A DNA stretch of 64,000 bases. Source: Cycas panzhihuaensis. Its lineage: Eukaryota > Cycadophyta. Shown piece after piece: positions 42,242 through 52,584 of the stretch. Within the stretch, counting starts at the first letter, position 1, and each line of letters opens with the position of its first letter. The translations under genes and the position numbers were made by a program. The notes beneath the pieces were generated by a model that was given only the letters and a program-made list of their open reading frames with translations, made no database searches and was not told where the DNA came from. The DNA lies in the NCBI GenBank assembly GCA_023213395.1, contig CM041465.1:204049741-204113740 (forward strand), written 5' to 3'.

Positions 42242-43060
42242 ATGGACTCGAAAAGCATAGAGTGTATCATGATTGGATACAGTAAAAACTCTAAAGCCTA
42301 CAAGTGCATGGATCCCAAGACAAACAAGATCTATGCAAGTCGTGATGTTGTGTTCAACGAAGATAGTGATGAAGAGCTTAGCAAGCAAATCCAAGTAATA
42401 GAGGGACATTCTCAGAACATTCTTCAAGAACCACCTGAAGAAGAACCTAGAGAAGGATCTGAAATTACCTTTGAAGATCTTCCAGAAGAAACTCAGGAAA
42501 GTCACCCTACTTCGGAAAATGAGGAAACATTTCCAGATGAACCCAAGGCAGTTGAAACAGAAAAAGAAAAAAGGCTTCCCAAATGGTATCTCAAAACCAT
42601 TGAGGAAAGAAAGGAAGACATCTTACCACACAGGACAAGAAGCCAAAACCCAAGGGCTCTATACAGCCATTTGGAACCACAGTCATATACAGAAGCTAAA
42701 GAACACTCAGTTTGGAGAAATGCCATGAATTCCGAATTAGACTCTATCATCAAGAATCAAACTTGGGATTTAGTAGAATTACCATCAAATAAAGCAGTGG
42801 TAAATTGCAGATGGATCTACAAAATAAAGGAAGGAGCAAATGGGAAAGTGGAAAAATATAAGGCCAGGTTAGTTGCTAAGGGATACACTCAAACAACTGG
42901 GGTGGACTATGATGAAACCTTCTCACCGATGGCGAAACTCGACCTTGTGAGAGCGAATTGCTATAACAGCTCAAAAAAATTGGAATGTGTACCAATTAAA
43001 TGTCAAAAGTGCATTTCTAAATGGAGAGATCAAGGAAGAAGTCTATATGGCCCAGCCTGA
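42242..43060 (+). CDS. Copia integrase end and RT fingers (element C3)
   Basis: 272 codons: integrase tail (IGYSKNSKAYKCMDPKTNK), acidic linker, LPKWYLKTIEERKED, then RT start EHSVWRNAMNSELDSIIKN, WDLVELPSNKAVVNCRWIYK and YKARLVAKGYTQTTGVDYDE. A frameshift near 42975 shifts RT to the next frame. Confidence 0.93.
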   Translation: MDSKSIECIMIGYSKNSKAYKCMDPKTNKIYASRDVVFNEDSDEELSKQIQVIEGHSQNILQEPPEEEPREGSEITFEDLPEETQESHPTSENEETFPDEPKAVETEKEKRLPKWYLKTIEERKEDILPHRTRSQNPRALYSHLEPQSYTEAKEHSVWRNAMNSELDSIIKNQTWDLVELPSNKAVVNCRWIYKIKEGANGKVEKYKARLVAKGYTQTTGVDYDETFSPMAKLDLVRANCYNSSKKLECVPIKCQKCISKWRDQGRSLYGPA

Positions 43061-43745
43061 AGGATACGTCAAGCAGGGTCAGGAACACTTGGTCTACAAA
43101 TTAAAGAAAGCTCTATATGGTCTAAAGCAAGCTCCTCGTGCTTGGTATGCCAAACTTGATGAATACCTATATGAAAATGGGTTCAGCAGGTGCAGCTCAG
43201 ACTCAAGCTTATATGTAAAAGGTATGAACGAAGCTGTCACAATTCTGGTTGTATATGTTGATGACATGATACTTACAGGTGATGATGTTGAATCTATAAG
43301 TGACATAAAACATCAATTGGAGAGGAAGTTTGAAATGACCGACCTAGGTCCTCTCAACTATTACCTAGGAATCCAAGTAGAACAACAGGACATTGCATTC
43401 ACCTTATGTCAGACCAAATACATCAAAGATTTGTTAGCAAAGTTCAAAATGGAAGAGTGCAATCCATGCAACACACCCATGGAAATCAATTGCAACATGA
43501 TACCAGACGAAGAAGAGTCTCACATCAATGCCACATTGTACAGGCAACTTGTTGGGAGTCTCGTCTATCTGACAGCAACTAGCCCAGACATTGCTTATTC
43601 TGTGGGATTAATATCTAGATACATGCATGAACCAAGACAAAGACATTGGCAAGCAGCAAAGAAGATACTAAGGTATCTGAAGGGAACGACAGAACTAAAG
43701 TTGACATATCCAAAGGAGAATACATTTCGATTAATTGGATCGTGA
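42987..43745 (+). CDS. Copia RT palm/thumb and RNase H start (element C3)
   Basis: 252 codons: [37 protein letters not shown], catalytic YVDDMILTGDD, TDLGPLNYYLGIQV, LVGSLVYLTATSPDIAYSV. The active-site Asp pair is intact. Ends at a TGA at the RNase H start. Confidence 0.95.
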   Translation: MYQLNVKSAFLNGEIKEEVYMAQPEGYVKQGQEHLVYKLKKALYGLKQAPRAWYAKLDEYLYENGFSRCSSDSSLYVKGMNEAVTILVVYVDDMILTGDDVESISDIKHQLERKFEMTDLGPLNYYLGIQVEQQDIAFTLCQTKYIKDLLAKFKMEECNPCNTPMEINCNMIPDEEESHINATLYRQLVGSLVYLTATSPDIAYSVGLISRYMHEPRQRHWQAAKKILRYLKGTTELKLTYPKENTFRLIGS

Positions 43746-44187
43746 CTCAGTTAGGCGGTGACAAGGAACAAAGAAAATCCACCAGCGGACATTGCTTCTT
43801 CCTTGGATTAGCTCCTATCTCCTAGAGCAGTAAAAAACAAGCCACTGTGGCCCTATCATCCATGAGCAGTACAAGTTAGTATCGATTGCCACCACAGAAG
43901 CAGTTTGGCTGAGGCAACTTCTTCAGGATCTAAATCCGTCTCAACAAGAAGCCACCATACTCCATTGTGACAATCAAAGTGCAATCAAGATTGTAAAGAA
44001 CCCAATACTACATGCCAGAACAAAACACATTGAGGTGCATCAACACTTCAGCCGAGAAAAGATTCAAAGTAAGGAAATCAATCTTGTGTACTGCCCAACT
44101 TCAGATCAAGTGGCTGACATTCTGACCAAGCCTCTGGGCAAAGACAATTTTCAAATTCTCAGAGACAAAATAGGATTAACCAGATAA
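43746..44187 (+). pseudogene. Copia RNase H (element C3)
   Basis: Patches of RNase H. The last frame, from about 43880, reads VWLRQLLQDLNPS, HCDNQSAIKIVKNPILH, ARTKHIEVHQHFSRE and VADILTKPLGKDNFQ, then stops after IGLTR. The part before it (about 43746-43870) has two frameshifts. Confidence 0.82.
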
Positions 44188-44404
44188 AACATTAAGAGAG
44201 GGTGTTGGATATAATGTTTTATCTAGAGACCCACTTTGTATGTAACTTAAGACACTCACCACTTGGACGCGTGTTAGTTAGACATGTAGCGGTTACATTT
44301 AGTTCCAAAGGAATTACAACTCCAACTTGTATAAATTTCCATTTAGTTGATTAATAAGCATTGAAGCATTCAATTATGTTCATCTGTGTCTTAGAATTCT
44401 ATCA
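44188..44404 (+). repeat. Element C3 polypurine tract and 3' LTR
   Basis: AACATTAAGAGAGGG at 44188-44202, then the 202-bp LTR 44203-44404 ending CTATCA, followed by ACAAC. Confidence 0.93.
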
Positions 44405-44409
44405 ACAAC

Positions 44410-45030
44410 AAGACACCTGAGAAGGCATGGACTATCCAGAAATCTGCGGTCAACCATCTTTGCACTTTCGGGTGCATGACTTATATGAATATTTCCCAAG
44501 AGTACAGAGGTAAATTTCATAACAAGAGTCTCAAATGCATCTTTCTTAGATATGCTACAAACATGAAAACCTATAGACTATATGATTCTATTAGTAAAAA
44601 GATACACATCTCTCAAGACGACGTCTTTACAGAAGACAATAGGAAATTGAACCTTAGTTCCATTCTAATCTCCCTTGATAAAGGCAAAGCTATTATTGAG
44701 AATTCTGTTCCCTCAACATCTTCTACACCATGTCATTCATCAGCACCTGCTTCTCCTTCCCCGTCATCTTCCTTAATTCTTTTATCCAATCTTGGCAACA
44801 CCTACGCGATTTAGCAACCTTCACCACCACAGGACCTTGAAATAATCTTGACTTCGGCAAAAGGTAACCTAAATGGTATATGCAAACAATTGCATGTGCA
44901 CAACAGTTTAAGGCAAATGCCCATCCAAAATGTAGCCTCAAACTATTGTTAATTATGCACTTATGGTCGAAGTGCTTAGTACTCTAGAGCCTTCCACTTT
45001 TGAGGATGCATGTACAAATGAAAAGTGAAG
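44410..45030 (+). pseudogene. Copia integrase end and linker (element C2, continued)
   Basis: After C3 the frame resumes KTPEKAWTIQKSAVNHL, FGCMTYMNISQEYRGK and LKCIFLRYATNMKTYRLYD, the copia integrase tail, then a Ser/Pro-rich linker (SSTPCHSSAPASPSPSSS). Confidence 0.82.
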
Positions 45031-45990
45031 GCATGTACAAATGAAAAGTGGTAAGTTGCAATGGATGATGAGATCCACGCTATTTATCAAGATGACACAT
45101 GGGACTCCATCGAATTGCCAAATGGCAAACATACCATCAATTGCAAATGGATCCATAAAACCAAGTTCAGATCTAGCAACATTGTTGAGCGACATAAAAC
45201 TCATCTCATTACAAAAGGATTCAAAATAGTAAGAAGGCATTGACTATGACAAAACATTTACACCTATCGCCAATATAAACACTATCAGAGTGGTTATGGC
45301 CTTAGTCACTCAATGCAAATGTCATTTGTATCAAATGGATGTCAAAGTGCCTTTCTCAATGGTGATTTGACTAAGGTGTAGCTAGAACAACCTCCTGGTT
45401 ACATTTCACACATCAATGAATATCTTATTTGTCACCTCAAAAGGGCCTTGTATGGTCTAAAACAAGCACCACATGATCGGTACTCTAAAATCGATGATTA
45501 CTTCTTGAGACATGATTTTCATCAATCCTCATCAAACTCAAACCTATACATCAAGGTTCAACACTGACACATTAATTTTGTCATTTTGTATGTTGATGAT
45601 TTAATTATCATAGGCAATAATGTAGAAATAATAGGAAGTCTTCAAGGGGACTTAAAACAAAGTTTTGAGATGACTAATCTCAGATTTCTTCAATATTTTC
45701 TTGACATGGAGATGCGGCAATAGCGAAGCAACATTTTCATATCCTAAGCCAAGTACACTTGGGACATTTTGTAATATTTCAAAATGAAGGACTGCAAATC
45801 TTCACCAACTCCTATGGAAACAAGCACAAAATTGTTTCTTGATGAGGAAGCCAAATCTATTGATTCCATCCTCTTTAAGCAGCTAATGGGTAGTCTCATT
45901 TATCTGACTAACATTGGGCCTGATATTTCATATGTTGTTGGAATTTGCTCTAGATTTATGTCTCAACCCAATCAATGACACTAGAATGTT
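45031..45990 (+). pseudogene. Copia reverse transcriptase (element C2)
   Basis: WDSIELPNGKHTINCKWIHK, then [30 protein letters not shown], catalytic LYVDDLIIIGNN, FEMTNLRFLQYFLDMEM and LMGSLIYLTNIGPDISYVV. At least six stops and shifts. The final block is open at 45784-45978. Confidence 0.85.
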
Positions 45991-46530
45991 GCAAAACATA
46001 TTCTCATATATCTTAAAGAGATATTGCAATATGGTCTCTAGTATACTCATAACAAGAACTTCACACTAGAAGGGTTCTTAAATTCTAATTAAGCAGGATG
46101 CCAAGATAGCCAAAAATCTCTATCTCAAGTTACTGTTTCAACCTCAAGTCAACAGGTGCTTCATGGAGTTGCAAGAAGCAACCAAATGTCACTCTTTCCT
46201 CCACCGAAGCATAATACAAAGCTACTATCAAAACAGCATGTGAAGCTATTTGGCTCAAATAGATTCTTGGAGAGTTTGGACTTGAACAATCACAAACAAC
46301 TCCATTGTACTATGATAATCAAAGTGTGCTCAAAATTGCCAAGAATCCTATATTTCATGCAGGAACCAAGCATGTAGAAGTACATCACCACTTCATCAGA
46401 GAAAATGTGCAAAATGGTGAGATTCACCTTGTTTATCAATCAACAAATCAACAACTTGCTGATATCTTTACCAAAGCACTTAGCAAAGAAAAGTTCGAGC
46501 ACTTTAGAGACAACCTCGAAATTTAACTTA
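45991..46530 (+). pseudogene. Copia RNase H (element C2)
   Basis: Middle part broken. The frame 46305-46526 gives MYYDNQSVLKIAKNP, GTKHVEVHHHFIRENV, LVYQSTNQQLADIFTKAL and ends DNLEI before TAA, the standard copia C-terminus. Confidence 0.85.
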
Positions 46531-46553
46531 ATGTTGTACACATTCAAGGGGGG

Positions 46554-47045
46554 TGTTAAAACCTTCATATTTTAGCATTAAGTCTTGACCATGTACATGT
46601 TTATTTTGACACTGTATGATTTATGATAAAGTGCTCTTTTGTATATTTTTAAAATGTTACTTTTTCACTTTTATCTTTAGCAACTTATTCACATGTTTTA
46701 TATGAATAAGTTAACATGTTCATGGGTGACACTAGTCACCATCCTTTGAACCTAAGAAGTAGTGTTCTATTTAAACTTCTCTTCTCTTTTGGATTTGTGA
46801 CATGTGTCACAATCTTGTAGACAGGAACTCCTATATAATGAAAACTCCGTCTCATGTAATTCATTATAGTTTATGAGTTCAGTGTTATGTTGCTAAAGCA
46901 TTTCTGATAAGTTCTAGTGTAGAGCAATTCTCCCCCTTTTCTATCTTGTGTTATGTATTTTGTTCTTGCATTTCTCAAATTTTATAATGAGAGTTGAATC
47001 ATTTCATATTCATATGTTGTCCCTTATATTACATTCATTTTCTCA
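46554..47045 (+). repeat. Element C2 3' LTR
   Basis: Preceded by CATTCAAGGGGGG and starting TGTTAAAACC. Ends near TTTTCTCA. Lies about 190 bp from the MHX exon, inside what would be the next MHX intron. Confidence 0.85.
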
Positions 47046-47233
47046 CTAAAAAAGTTGGCATGTTTGCTAAATTCACATAAGACAACCATTCAAATATCTT
47101 TATTAATGGGAGAAAAGAATGAGAGTGCAAACGAGAACAGAAAAAGCAAAATAAAAGGAATGTGTGCATCATTAGTTGGAAAAAAAGTGAAGTGAAAAAA
47201 GATAATGAATGAGGAGAAAGGAAATGAAGAGAC

Positions 47234-47669
47234 CTCCAGCATACAGTTGGCCAAGGTTTCGAAAGGCATCAATGGTAGCAAGTGAAATCTGTGGAAAGCT
47301 TGTCCCAAATGCTAGCAGGGTAATATCCGCTAACGTATAGTTCCATATCCTCTCTCTCTTGACTACTTGATCACCTGTGCCAGGATCTGTCTGTAGTACT
47401 TTCCTAGTTTGTTTCACCACATTCTCCATTGAACGAAAAAAGCGAGCAGTTATGGCAGACAATCCAATAAAGCAGTAAGCAAGGCCCCAAAAGTACAGAA
47501 TTGCTCGGAATCCATTGCCCAGGGTGGTTTCAGGATAAAACCAAATATAGTTTTCACATTTATGTCCTGTCAAAGTCGCTGACTTCTCTGTAATGAGTCT
47601 CAAAACAAGGCCTACTTGACAGGGCCTTCCTTTTCCATCTGAATCACAAATTTTATGAATTAAATCCAT
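47234..47669 (-). CDS. MHX: Magnesium/proton exchanger (MHX), first coding exon
   Basis: Encodes the N-terminal 145 residues of a plant MHX-type transporter of the Na+/Ca2+ exchanger superfamily, which moves Mg2+ (and Zn2+/Fe2+) into the vacuole against protons. After a Cys-containing lumenal start come [20 protein letters not shown] (first membrane span), a Lys/Arg linker, and [20 protein letters not shown], the first alpha repeat that forms the ion site. The exon ends GCTGGAG|GTCTCT (donor at 47233), phase 1, inside the conserved LYAGGL. The start is ATG 47669, nine bases after a splice acceptor. No later exons are in the window; copia C2 begins 190 bp into the intron. The frame is intact, so this may be a live gene with a huge intron, or a stranded exon. 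Confidence 0.88.
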
Positions 47670-47677
47670 TGCAACCC

Positions 47678-48302
47678 CTGCAAAAACAACTTAAATCTGT
47701 GAATTTCAAGAAGATGAAACCATCATTGAATGCTAAACAGAAAATATATTAGCATCTTCAATTGCAATCACTGTAAAAACAACTTTAATCTGTGAATTTC
47801 AAGGAAGCAAAACCATCATTAAGTATCAAACAGCTAATGCATTCAAGACAAATCTCTGCATTCAAATGAACCTTTCCATATCCTGGCAAAACAAATTAAC
47901 TCAACATCTAAATGAGTTCGACTTAAAGAGGAATTGTTGTAATCACAGATCATCAACAAAAGGAAAAATGGATAAACCATTTTTAATTAACTATTGGTTT
48001 TATAACAATTTTTGTTCAAGAAAAGAAGTTGAGTAGCTTAAAACTCCTACAAAATGGTGGAGAAAACAAAATGACTGGAAAAGAGAAATTGAATAAAAAA
48101 GGAGAAGATACCCAGGGCATTCTGCTCTCAATCTCCAGTGAAAGTCACCACAAGCATATTAAAGAAATGCTACAGCTCTAAGTTAGATCAAAGGTAGAAA
48201 GAACTAAAGGTCCGAGAAATGTTTGGAATGGCATGGCCCCAGTCAGACGAGACTTAAGATCAAAATGGAAGAATTGCATCTATGTAGTGTTGATATGCTT
48301 AC
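47678..48302 (-). other. Candidate MHX leader intron
   Basis: On the minus strand CATACTTG|GTAAGC (donor, 48302) and TTGTTTTTGCAG|GGG (acceptor, 47680-47678) bound 625 bp just upstream of the ATG. Arabidopsis MHX is known to have a leader intron. A tandem duplication of about 92 bp (47681-47840) repeats the acceptor neighbourhood. Confidence 0.55.
47681..47840 (+). repeat. Tandem duplication beside the MHX acceptor
   Basis: AACAACTT[T]AATCTGTGAATTTCAAG recurs at about 47687 and 47776, followed both times by AAACCATCATT and a CAAACAG/TAAACAG end. The second copy carries another possible acceptor (TTGTTTTTACAG on minus). Confidence 0.75.
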
Positions 48303-48535
48303 CAAGTATGATCAAGTGGCTTAATTTTTATGGGGGAAACACCAAATGCACAGCATTCCTAACTGTGGTGCCAAGTTTACGAGAGGATTTTGAGAGTACT
48401 TCATCTATGTTCAGCATGAGATCTAATTGGGTCTGAGAAGTTGTGTCTGATTGAGTTTGAGTTTTGAAGGATAAAAGCAATATGCCTTCATTGTGCTCGA
48501 GTAATCTCTCTTCAGAATGCGTTCCAAGTTCTCAT
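48303..48535 (-). promoter_or_regulatory. Candidate MHX leader exon with two upstream ORFs
   Basis: If transcription starts about 30 bp after the TATA-like box, this is a 5' untranslated exon ending at the GTAAGC donor. It holds two non-overlapping small ORFs: 48491-48423 (22 residues, MKAYCFYPSK...) and 48417-48328 (29 residues, MLNIDEVLSK...). Repression of MHX translation by an upstream ORF has been reported in Arabidopsis. Here it is inferred from sequence alone. Confidence 0.45.
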
Positions 48536-48560
48536 TCTATCCCTTCCCTTAAGTCCCTTT

Positions 48561-48592
48561 AGATAAATACCCCTCCCAGAACTTTGACGTAA
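48561..48592 (-). promoter_or_regulatory. Candidate MHX promoter (TATA-like, ACGT motif)
   Basis: TATTTATCT on minus (48569-48561) with TTACGTCA (48591-48584) just upstream, an ACGT-core bZIP-type site. Position suits the leader exon. Confidence 0.4.
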
Positions 48593-48599
48593 CAACACA

Positions 48600-49844
48600 T
48601 ATCATATTTTTGTCCATTTTGGGCATAGTGTGGTGATTGACCTCACATAGTTGGGGATTGGTGGCAAGCTGGTTCTGTGTTTCCAGCTGTCAAAGGCTGC
48701 CTTCAACAAGCTCAAACAACCTTTTCTAGCCACTAAATTCATGAATCATTTGAAATCCAGATTGCAGATACCATAGCCTCTTTACCATTCCTAAAGAATG
48801 GTGTTTTGAAAGTTTGTTGATTTACCATGGAGGACCCCAACAAAAATATGTTGCCCAAATACTAGACCAGCCAATTAAACTTTCAAAGATTCATAAGAGA
48901 TGCTTAGATTCTTTTGCTTTTTTGTTTTCCATGGCTTTGTCCTTTGTGATGTCAAGTAACAGAAATCTCCAGAAGCATAGTTTTCCTTATTTACTTAACA
49001 CTTACAACTAGCAACAATTCATCATGATGTCTTCAAGGCACAATCCAATTTGCACTTTCAATAATAGATGCAATTATCAGTTTGTCATGTGACAGTGCAA
49101 TCTCTGTGATTTTCAACAATTCAGTGGATCACTCCCAGTGCAAGAGAAAACACCCATCAGTTTCCTTCTTTACTTGCATTCATTATTAAAGAGGAAAAAA
49201 TAATAATAACCTAAAGAGCTAGGCAGATTTTCATTATGAGAAGTTGATATGGTTAATATGTTTGTCATGCGACCGTGCAATCTCTGTGATTTTCAATGTT
49301 CTCTTTAATGTAAAAGAAAAATGTCTGTCAATTGACCTCCCTATTGACACGCCAATTCATGCCATAATACACTTATGTTACAAACCAAAAATTGATCTTA
49401 AAAATGGTTAAGATTCAAGAAAAGGCTTAAAAAGCCAAATGAATCTTATTGGTAGAGTGCACAATTGGGTGTATGGAGATCCAGACAGACATCCTCCTCT
49501 AACTCTATCCTTGAAAACCCAGAGAGGAGACCCTCAAGGAAATTATCCTATGTAAATGTATGTTGGGGGAAGAGGAACTTTATCATTTGTTGTCTCCAGC
49601 ATATTCGATGAAGGAGAAGAGGAAGGAGCTAAGAGCCCAAATCAAGTGACGAGGCTGAAGTAGCCACACCAAGCCACGAGTCACCAAGTAAATTCAGTCA
49701 ACATGAGGAAAGTGTATCAATGCAAGAGACTGAAGGTAAGTACCTGATAATCTGCCTACAAAATTCAGAGAGTCATTTAGTTACTTTAATTTAATTTTCT
49801 GAGTTTTGTTCATGACCCAAAACTGCCCTAGAAGAGTCATACAC
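48600..49844. other. Upstream flank of MHX, no supported gene
   Basis: Nothing recognisable. TTTGTCATG[TC]GAC[AC]GTGCAATCTCTGTGATTTTCAA occurs twice (about 49080 and 49261), a dispersed duplication. The stretch 49600-49740 is purine-rich and may be a relic coding segment. Confidence 0.4.
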
Positions 49845-50393
49845 TGTGTATACAATTGTACCACCCCAAAAAGGGGTGTATAGCTTCCCCATGTTGTACG
49901 GCCCTGTGGCAGGCTGTACAGGTCTGCAATAGACCATGCAGCCCTGTTGTATGTAGCGTTCCTTTCTACAGTCTGGCCGACTTTCAAGACTGTTTTGGCC
50001 AAACTCTTTTCTTTCTTCTGGTCAATTTCTTTCTTCCCTCTTAACTGAAATCCCTGGTATCTTTATATCTGCCTATTTATAAGGCTATTCGGCTTTGTTC
50101 TAGGGCATTTGGAGGAATTGGAATATGCCATATTTTCGGCCTTAAGGGCAGTAACTTGGAGGTCACCTCACCTCGAACAGGGAGCCAGATTCACATGTTC
50201 ATATCCTGTCAAGTCTTTGGCAATTATATATATTATTTTACTTGACATTTCAATTTATTTTCTGAACTATTCAACAGTAGTTTTTGTACAATTTTCTTTT
50301 CTCTAGATAAATTGCTTAAATTAGCCTTCAGGTGGCTCTAGCACATAAAGATTTAGTAGCATTTAAGGTGTGAATCCCTATGGGATTCACACA
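49845..50393 (+). repeat. Element G 5' LTR (549 bp)
   Basis: TGTGTATACAATTG...GGGATTCACACA. TATA-like CTATTTATAAGG near 50077. No second copy in the window. Confidence 0.8.
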
Positions 50394-50395
50394 AG

Positions 50396-50414
50396 TGGTA
50401 TCAGAGCCTCGTTG
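50396..50414 (+). promoter_or_regulatory. Primer-binding site of element G
   Basis: TGGTATCAGAGCCTCGTTG, exact initiator tRNA-Met match over the first 12 bases, two bases after the LTR. Confidence 0.9.
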
Positions 50415-50554
50415 TTGAGGTATCTTGCAAAGAAATTCAAGTTTAGTAGTCATTATCGGAGCAACCAAACAGAAACAAAGGGCCAAAAAAAAATTTCCCC
50501 CTATTTTTCCTTATAACAGAGTTGAGATTAGGGAAGACACCCATAGCCAACAAA

Positions 50555-51933
50555 ATGGTGAACCAACCATCCATAACCATTGAAGATGTAAACAAAAGAG
50601 TAGATAACATAACCAATGACATAGCCTACATGGAAAAAACTACAACTAGGATCAAAAAAATGCTCCATGCATCCCAAAAGAGGAAACAATAATTCAAAGA
50701 TGAGTAAGGAACAACAAACGAGGAAGGAGATGTATACCAAGAGAAAGACTAAGAGGAATGGCAATTCGAACCAAGCAAGGGTCTCAAAGGTACCAAATTT
50801 TTTCTTGAAAAATTTGACCCTGATAAATCAAGGGACTCCACAATTCGATCATATAGATGGCAATCCATTTCTAGACAAAAGCATTATCAAGCAAAGAACA
50901 AATTCTAGTGGCATCCCTCCACTTATATGAAAAGGCACTCAGGTGGTTCCATTGGTGAAGAAAATTCTATGGAGGAACAAAGAATGGCAATTGGATCTTT
51001 CTAAAAAAATGCCTTATAGAACAATATGAAGACACTTGGAATATCGACTACTTCGCCCACTTGATGCGCTTACAACAAACTAGTTCGATTTAGTCTTACA
51101 CCAAAAAATTTCAAACACTACATAGCTTGGTCAACCACAAAATTGTAGAAGAATTACTCATCCAAGCTTATGTTGCAAGGCTCAGAGGAAATATCAAATA
51201 TCGCCTAAAAACAATTAGAGCAATCACCTTAAGTGAAACTATATTCCATGCTAATAATGTGAAAACCAAGTACAAAAAAGGAAGACATAACTTTACCCAT
51301 CAAAGTGAACTTCCCTGCCACCAAGGCCAAATTTTCCAACCAAATTGAAACAGATTAGGAACAAAAGAGGAGGCCCCAATTACCAAAGAAAATGAAAAAG
51401 GATCAACTAGGAATAAAATCTCAAAAGTAGAGCATCTTAAGAAAGGGACTTGTTTCAAATGTGGGGGTAAATGGAACCATAACCACAAATGTCCCTCAAA
51501 GAAGGTACTCATGATCAACAATGAGGGCATAGACATTTTGGACAAAATGGAGGAAGAACCATTAGATACTCATGGCAATGGAGAGATTGAAGAATTTCTC
51601 AACACTGATATCAAAAATGTCCAGATATCCTTACAGGCAATTATAGGAGAAGTCCACACCCCACAAATACTACGTTTTTAGGGAACAATCAAGGGAGCTA
51701 AAATTGCAATCCTGGTCGATAGCAACAACACACACAAATTCATCAACAAACTGATAGAAAAAAAACTGGGTTTAACCATCCAAGCCCTTAACGCATTCCA
51801 AATTGCTATCGCTAATGGTAAAACCATGACATGTGGAGGTTATTGCCCAAAGGTGAATCTCCAAATTGCACATTACTCCATGAATACATGCATGTTTGCC
51901 ATGCCAATAGGAGGAGTTGATGTTGTCTTGGTA
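50555..51933 (+). pseudogene. Gypsy Gag-protease (element G)
   Basis: ATG 50555 (MVNQPSITIEDVNKRVD) opens a coiled-coil-like start. Capsid patches include KVSKVPKFFLEKFDPDK, ALRWFHW and IVEELLIQAYVARLRG. The knuckle is CFKCGGKWNHNHKC. The protease has AILVDSNNTHKFIN (DSN for DSG) and reaches MPIGGVDVVL, where E interrupts. A frame order like this is seen in chromoviruses. Stops throughout. Confidence 0.8.
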
Positions 51934-52501
51934 TGTGATTCTACTTATCTGCATTGTCTCTATGCATAACACCAATAAGCAAGGACAAGTAAAATCAAAC
52001 ATGTATTCCTAGTCGGTCTCTATCATACAACAAACTTGCAAATGACATACACCAATCCACCAAGATGAACACAAACCATAATCATTGCATTAATAACAGG
52101 TTGCGTCTGGTCCTCTCATAACCAGACAAGGACTCAGAATAGTACACAAGATCATGATTGATATAGTACAACAAAACTTTGGTTACAATCTGTACAGTAA
52201 CGTGGTGCTATGTATTCTTCAACAATTACTCACACACATGCCACTACATTTTACAAAACCCATTTCATATTTATATTCTATTCTGCAACTGTCAAATACT
52301 CAAAGGGTTATGGCTCTGCAATTTGTTGCAACCACTTCCAACCATAGAATGCTGACTTCCAATTGCTTGACCAAGTGCTAATTTGACTACTTTCCATTTA
52401 CACATCTTTCATCCATGTTGCAACTATTTGGTTGCAGCTGTCTTCCTTTGTTTTAAACGGCCTTTCATTATTTCGCAACCAACATATTCCCACAGCACAC
52501 A
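51934..52501 (-). repeat. Element E 3' LTR (568 bp)
   Basis: Minus strand TGTGTGCTGTGGG...GTAGAATCACA. Shares with A/B only the hairpin block (52105-52127: arms GTCTGGT and ACCAGAC, loop TATGAGAGG on minus) and end style. Confidence 0.8.
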
Positions 52502-52517
52502 TCTCCCCCGTCACTAT
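52502..52517 (-). promoter_or_regulatory. Polypurine tract of element E
   Basis: Minus strand AGTGACGGGGGAGA directly before the LTR. Confidence 0.7.
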
Positions 52518-52584
52518 TCTTATGAGTTCCCCCACTCATAAAATTTTTCAGCTCCATTCCTTACCCCACTAAAATTTTTGAAAA

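Larger units (their letters stand above)
39212..44404 (+). mobile_element. Ty1/copia element C3
   Basis: 5,193 bp, plus strand, inserted in the C2 integrase. Target duplication ACAAC at 39207-39211 and 44405-44409. LTRs of 202 bp each with nine differences by eye. Primer-binding site 39414-39428. Gag about 40131-41060, protease and integrase 41090-42230, RT-RNase H 42242-44187, polypurine tract 44188-44202. Domain order PR-INT-RT-RH defines copia. Confidence 0.96.
34556..47045 (+). mobile_element. Ty1/copia element C2, hosting C3
   Basis: A plus-strand copia element with LTRs 34556-35064 and 46554-47045, primer-binding site 35068-35078, an unusually long leader, gag 37213-37900, protease/integrase 37900-39206, then C3, then integrase end, RT and RNase H 44410-46526, and polypurine tract 46543-46553. 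All genes carry stops. Outer ends lack a clear target duplication, so limits are good to a few bases only. Confidence 0.88.
49845..51933 (+). mobile_element. Ty3/gypsy element G, 5' part
   Basis: 5' LTR, initiator-Met primer-binding site, gag and start of protease, then interrupted at 51933 by element E. The rest lies beyond E and outside the window. The bases before E are TGGTA, the expected target duplication. Confidence 0.85.

Noticed and set aside
44723-45240. Minus-strand frames of 72 and 95 codons
   Set aside because: Antisense of the C2 integrase-RT linker and RT start.
49781-50306. Short frames on both strands (62-73 codons)
   Set aside because: They lie in or beside the G 5' LTR, have no domain and are explained as LTR sequence.
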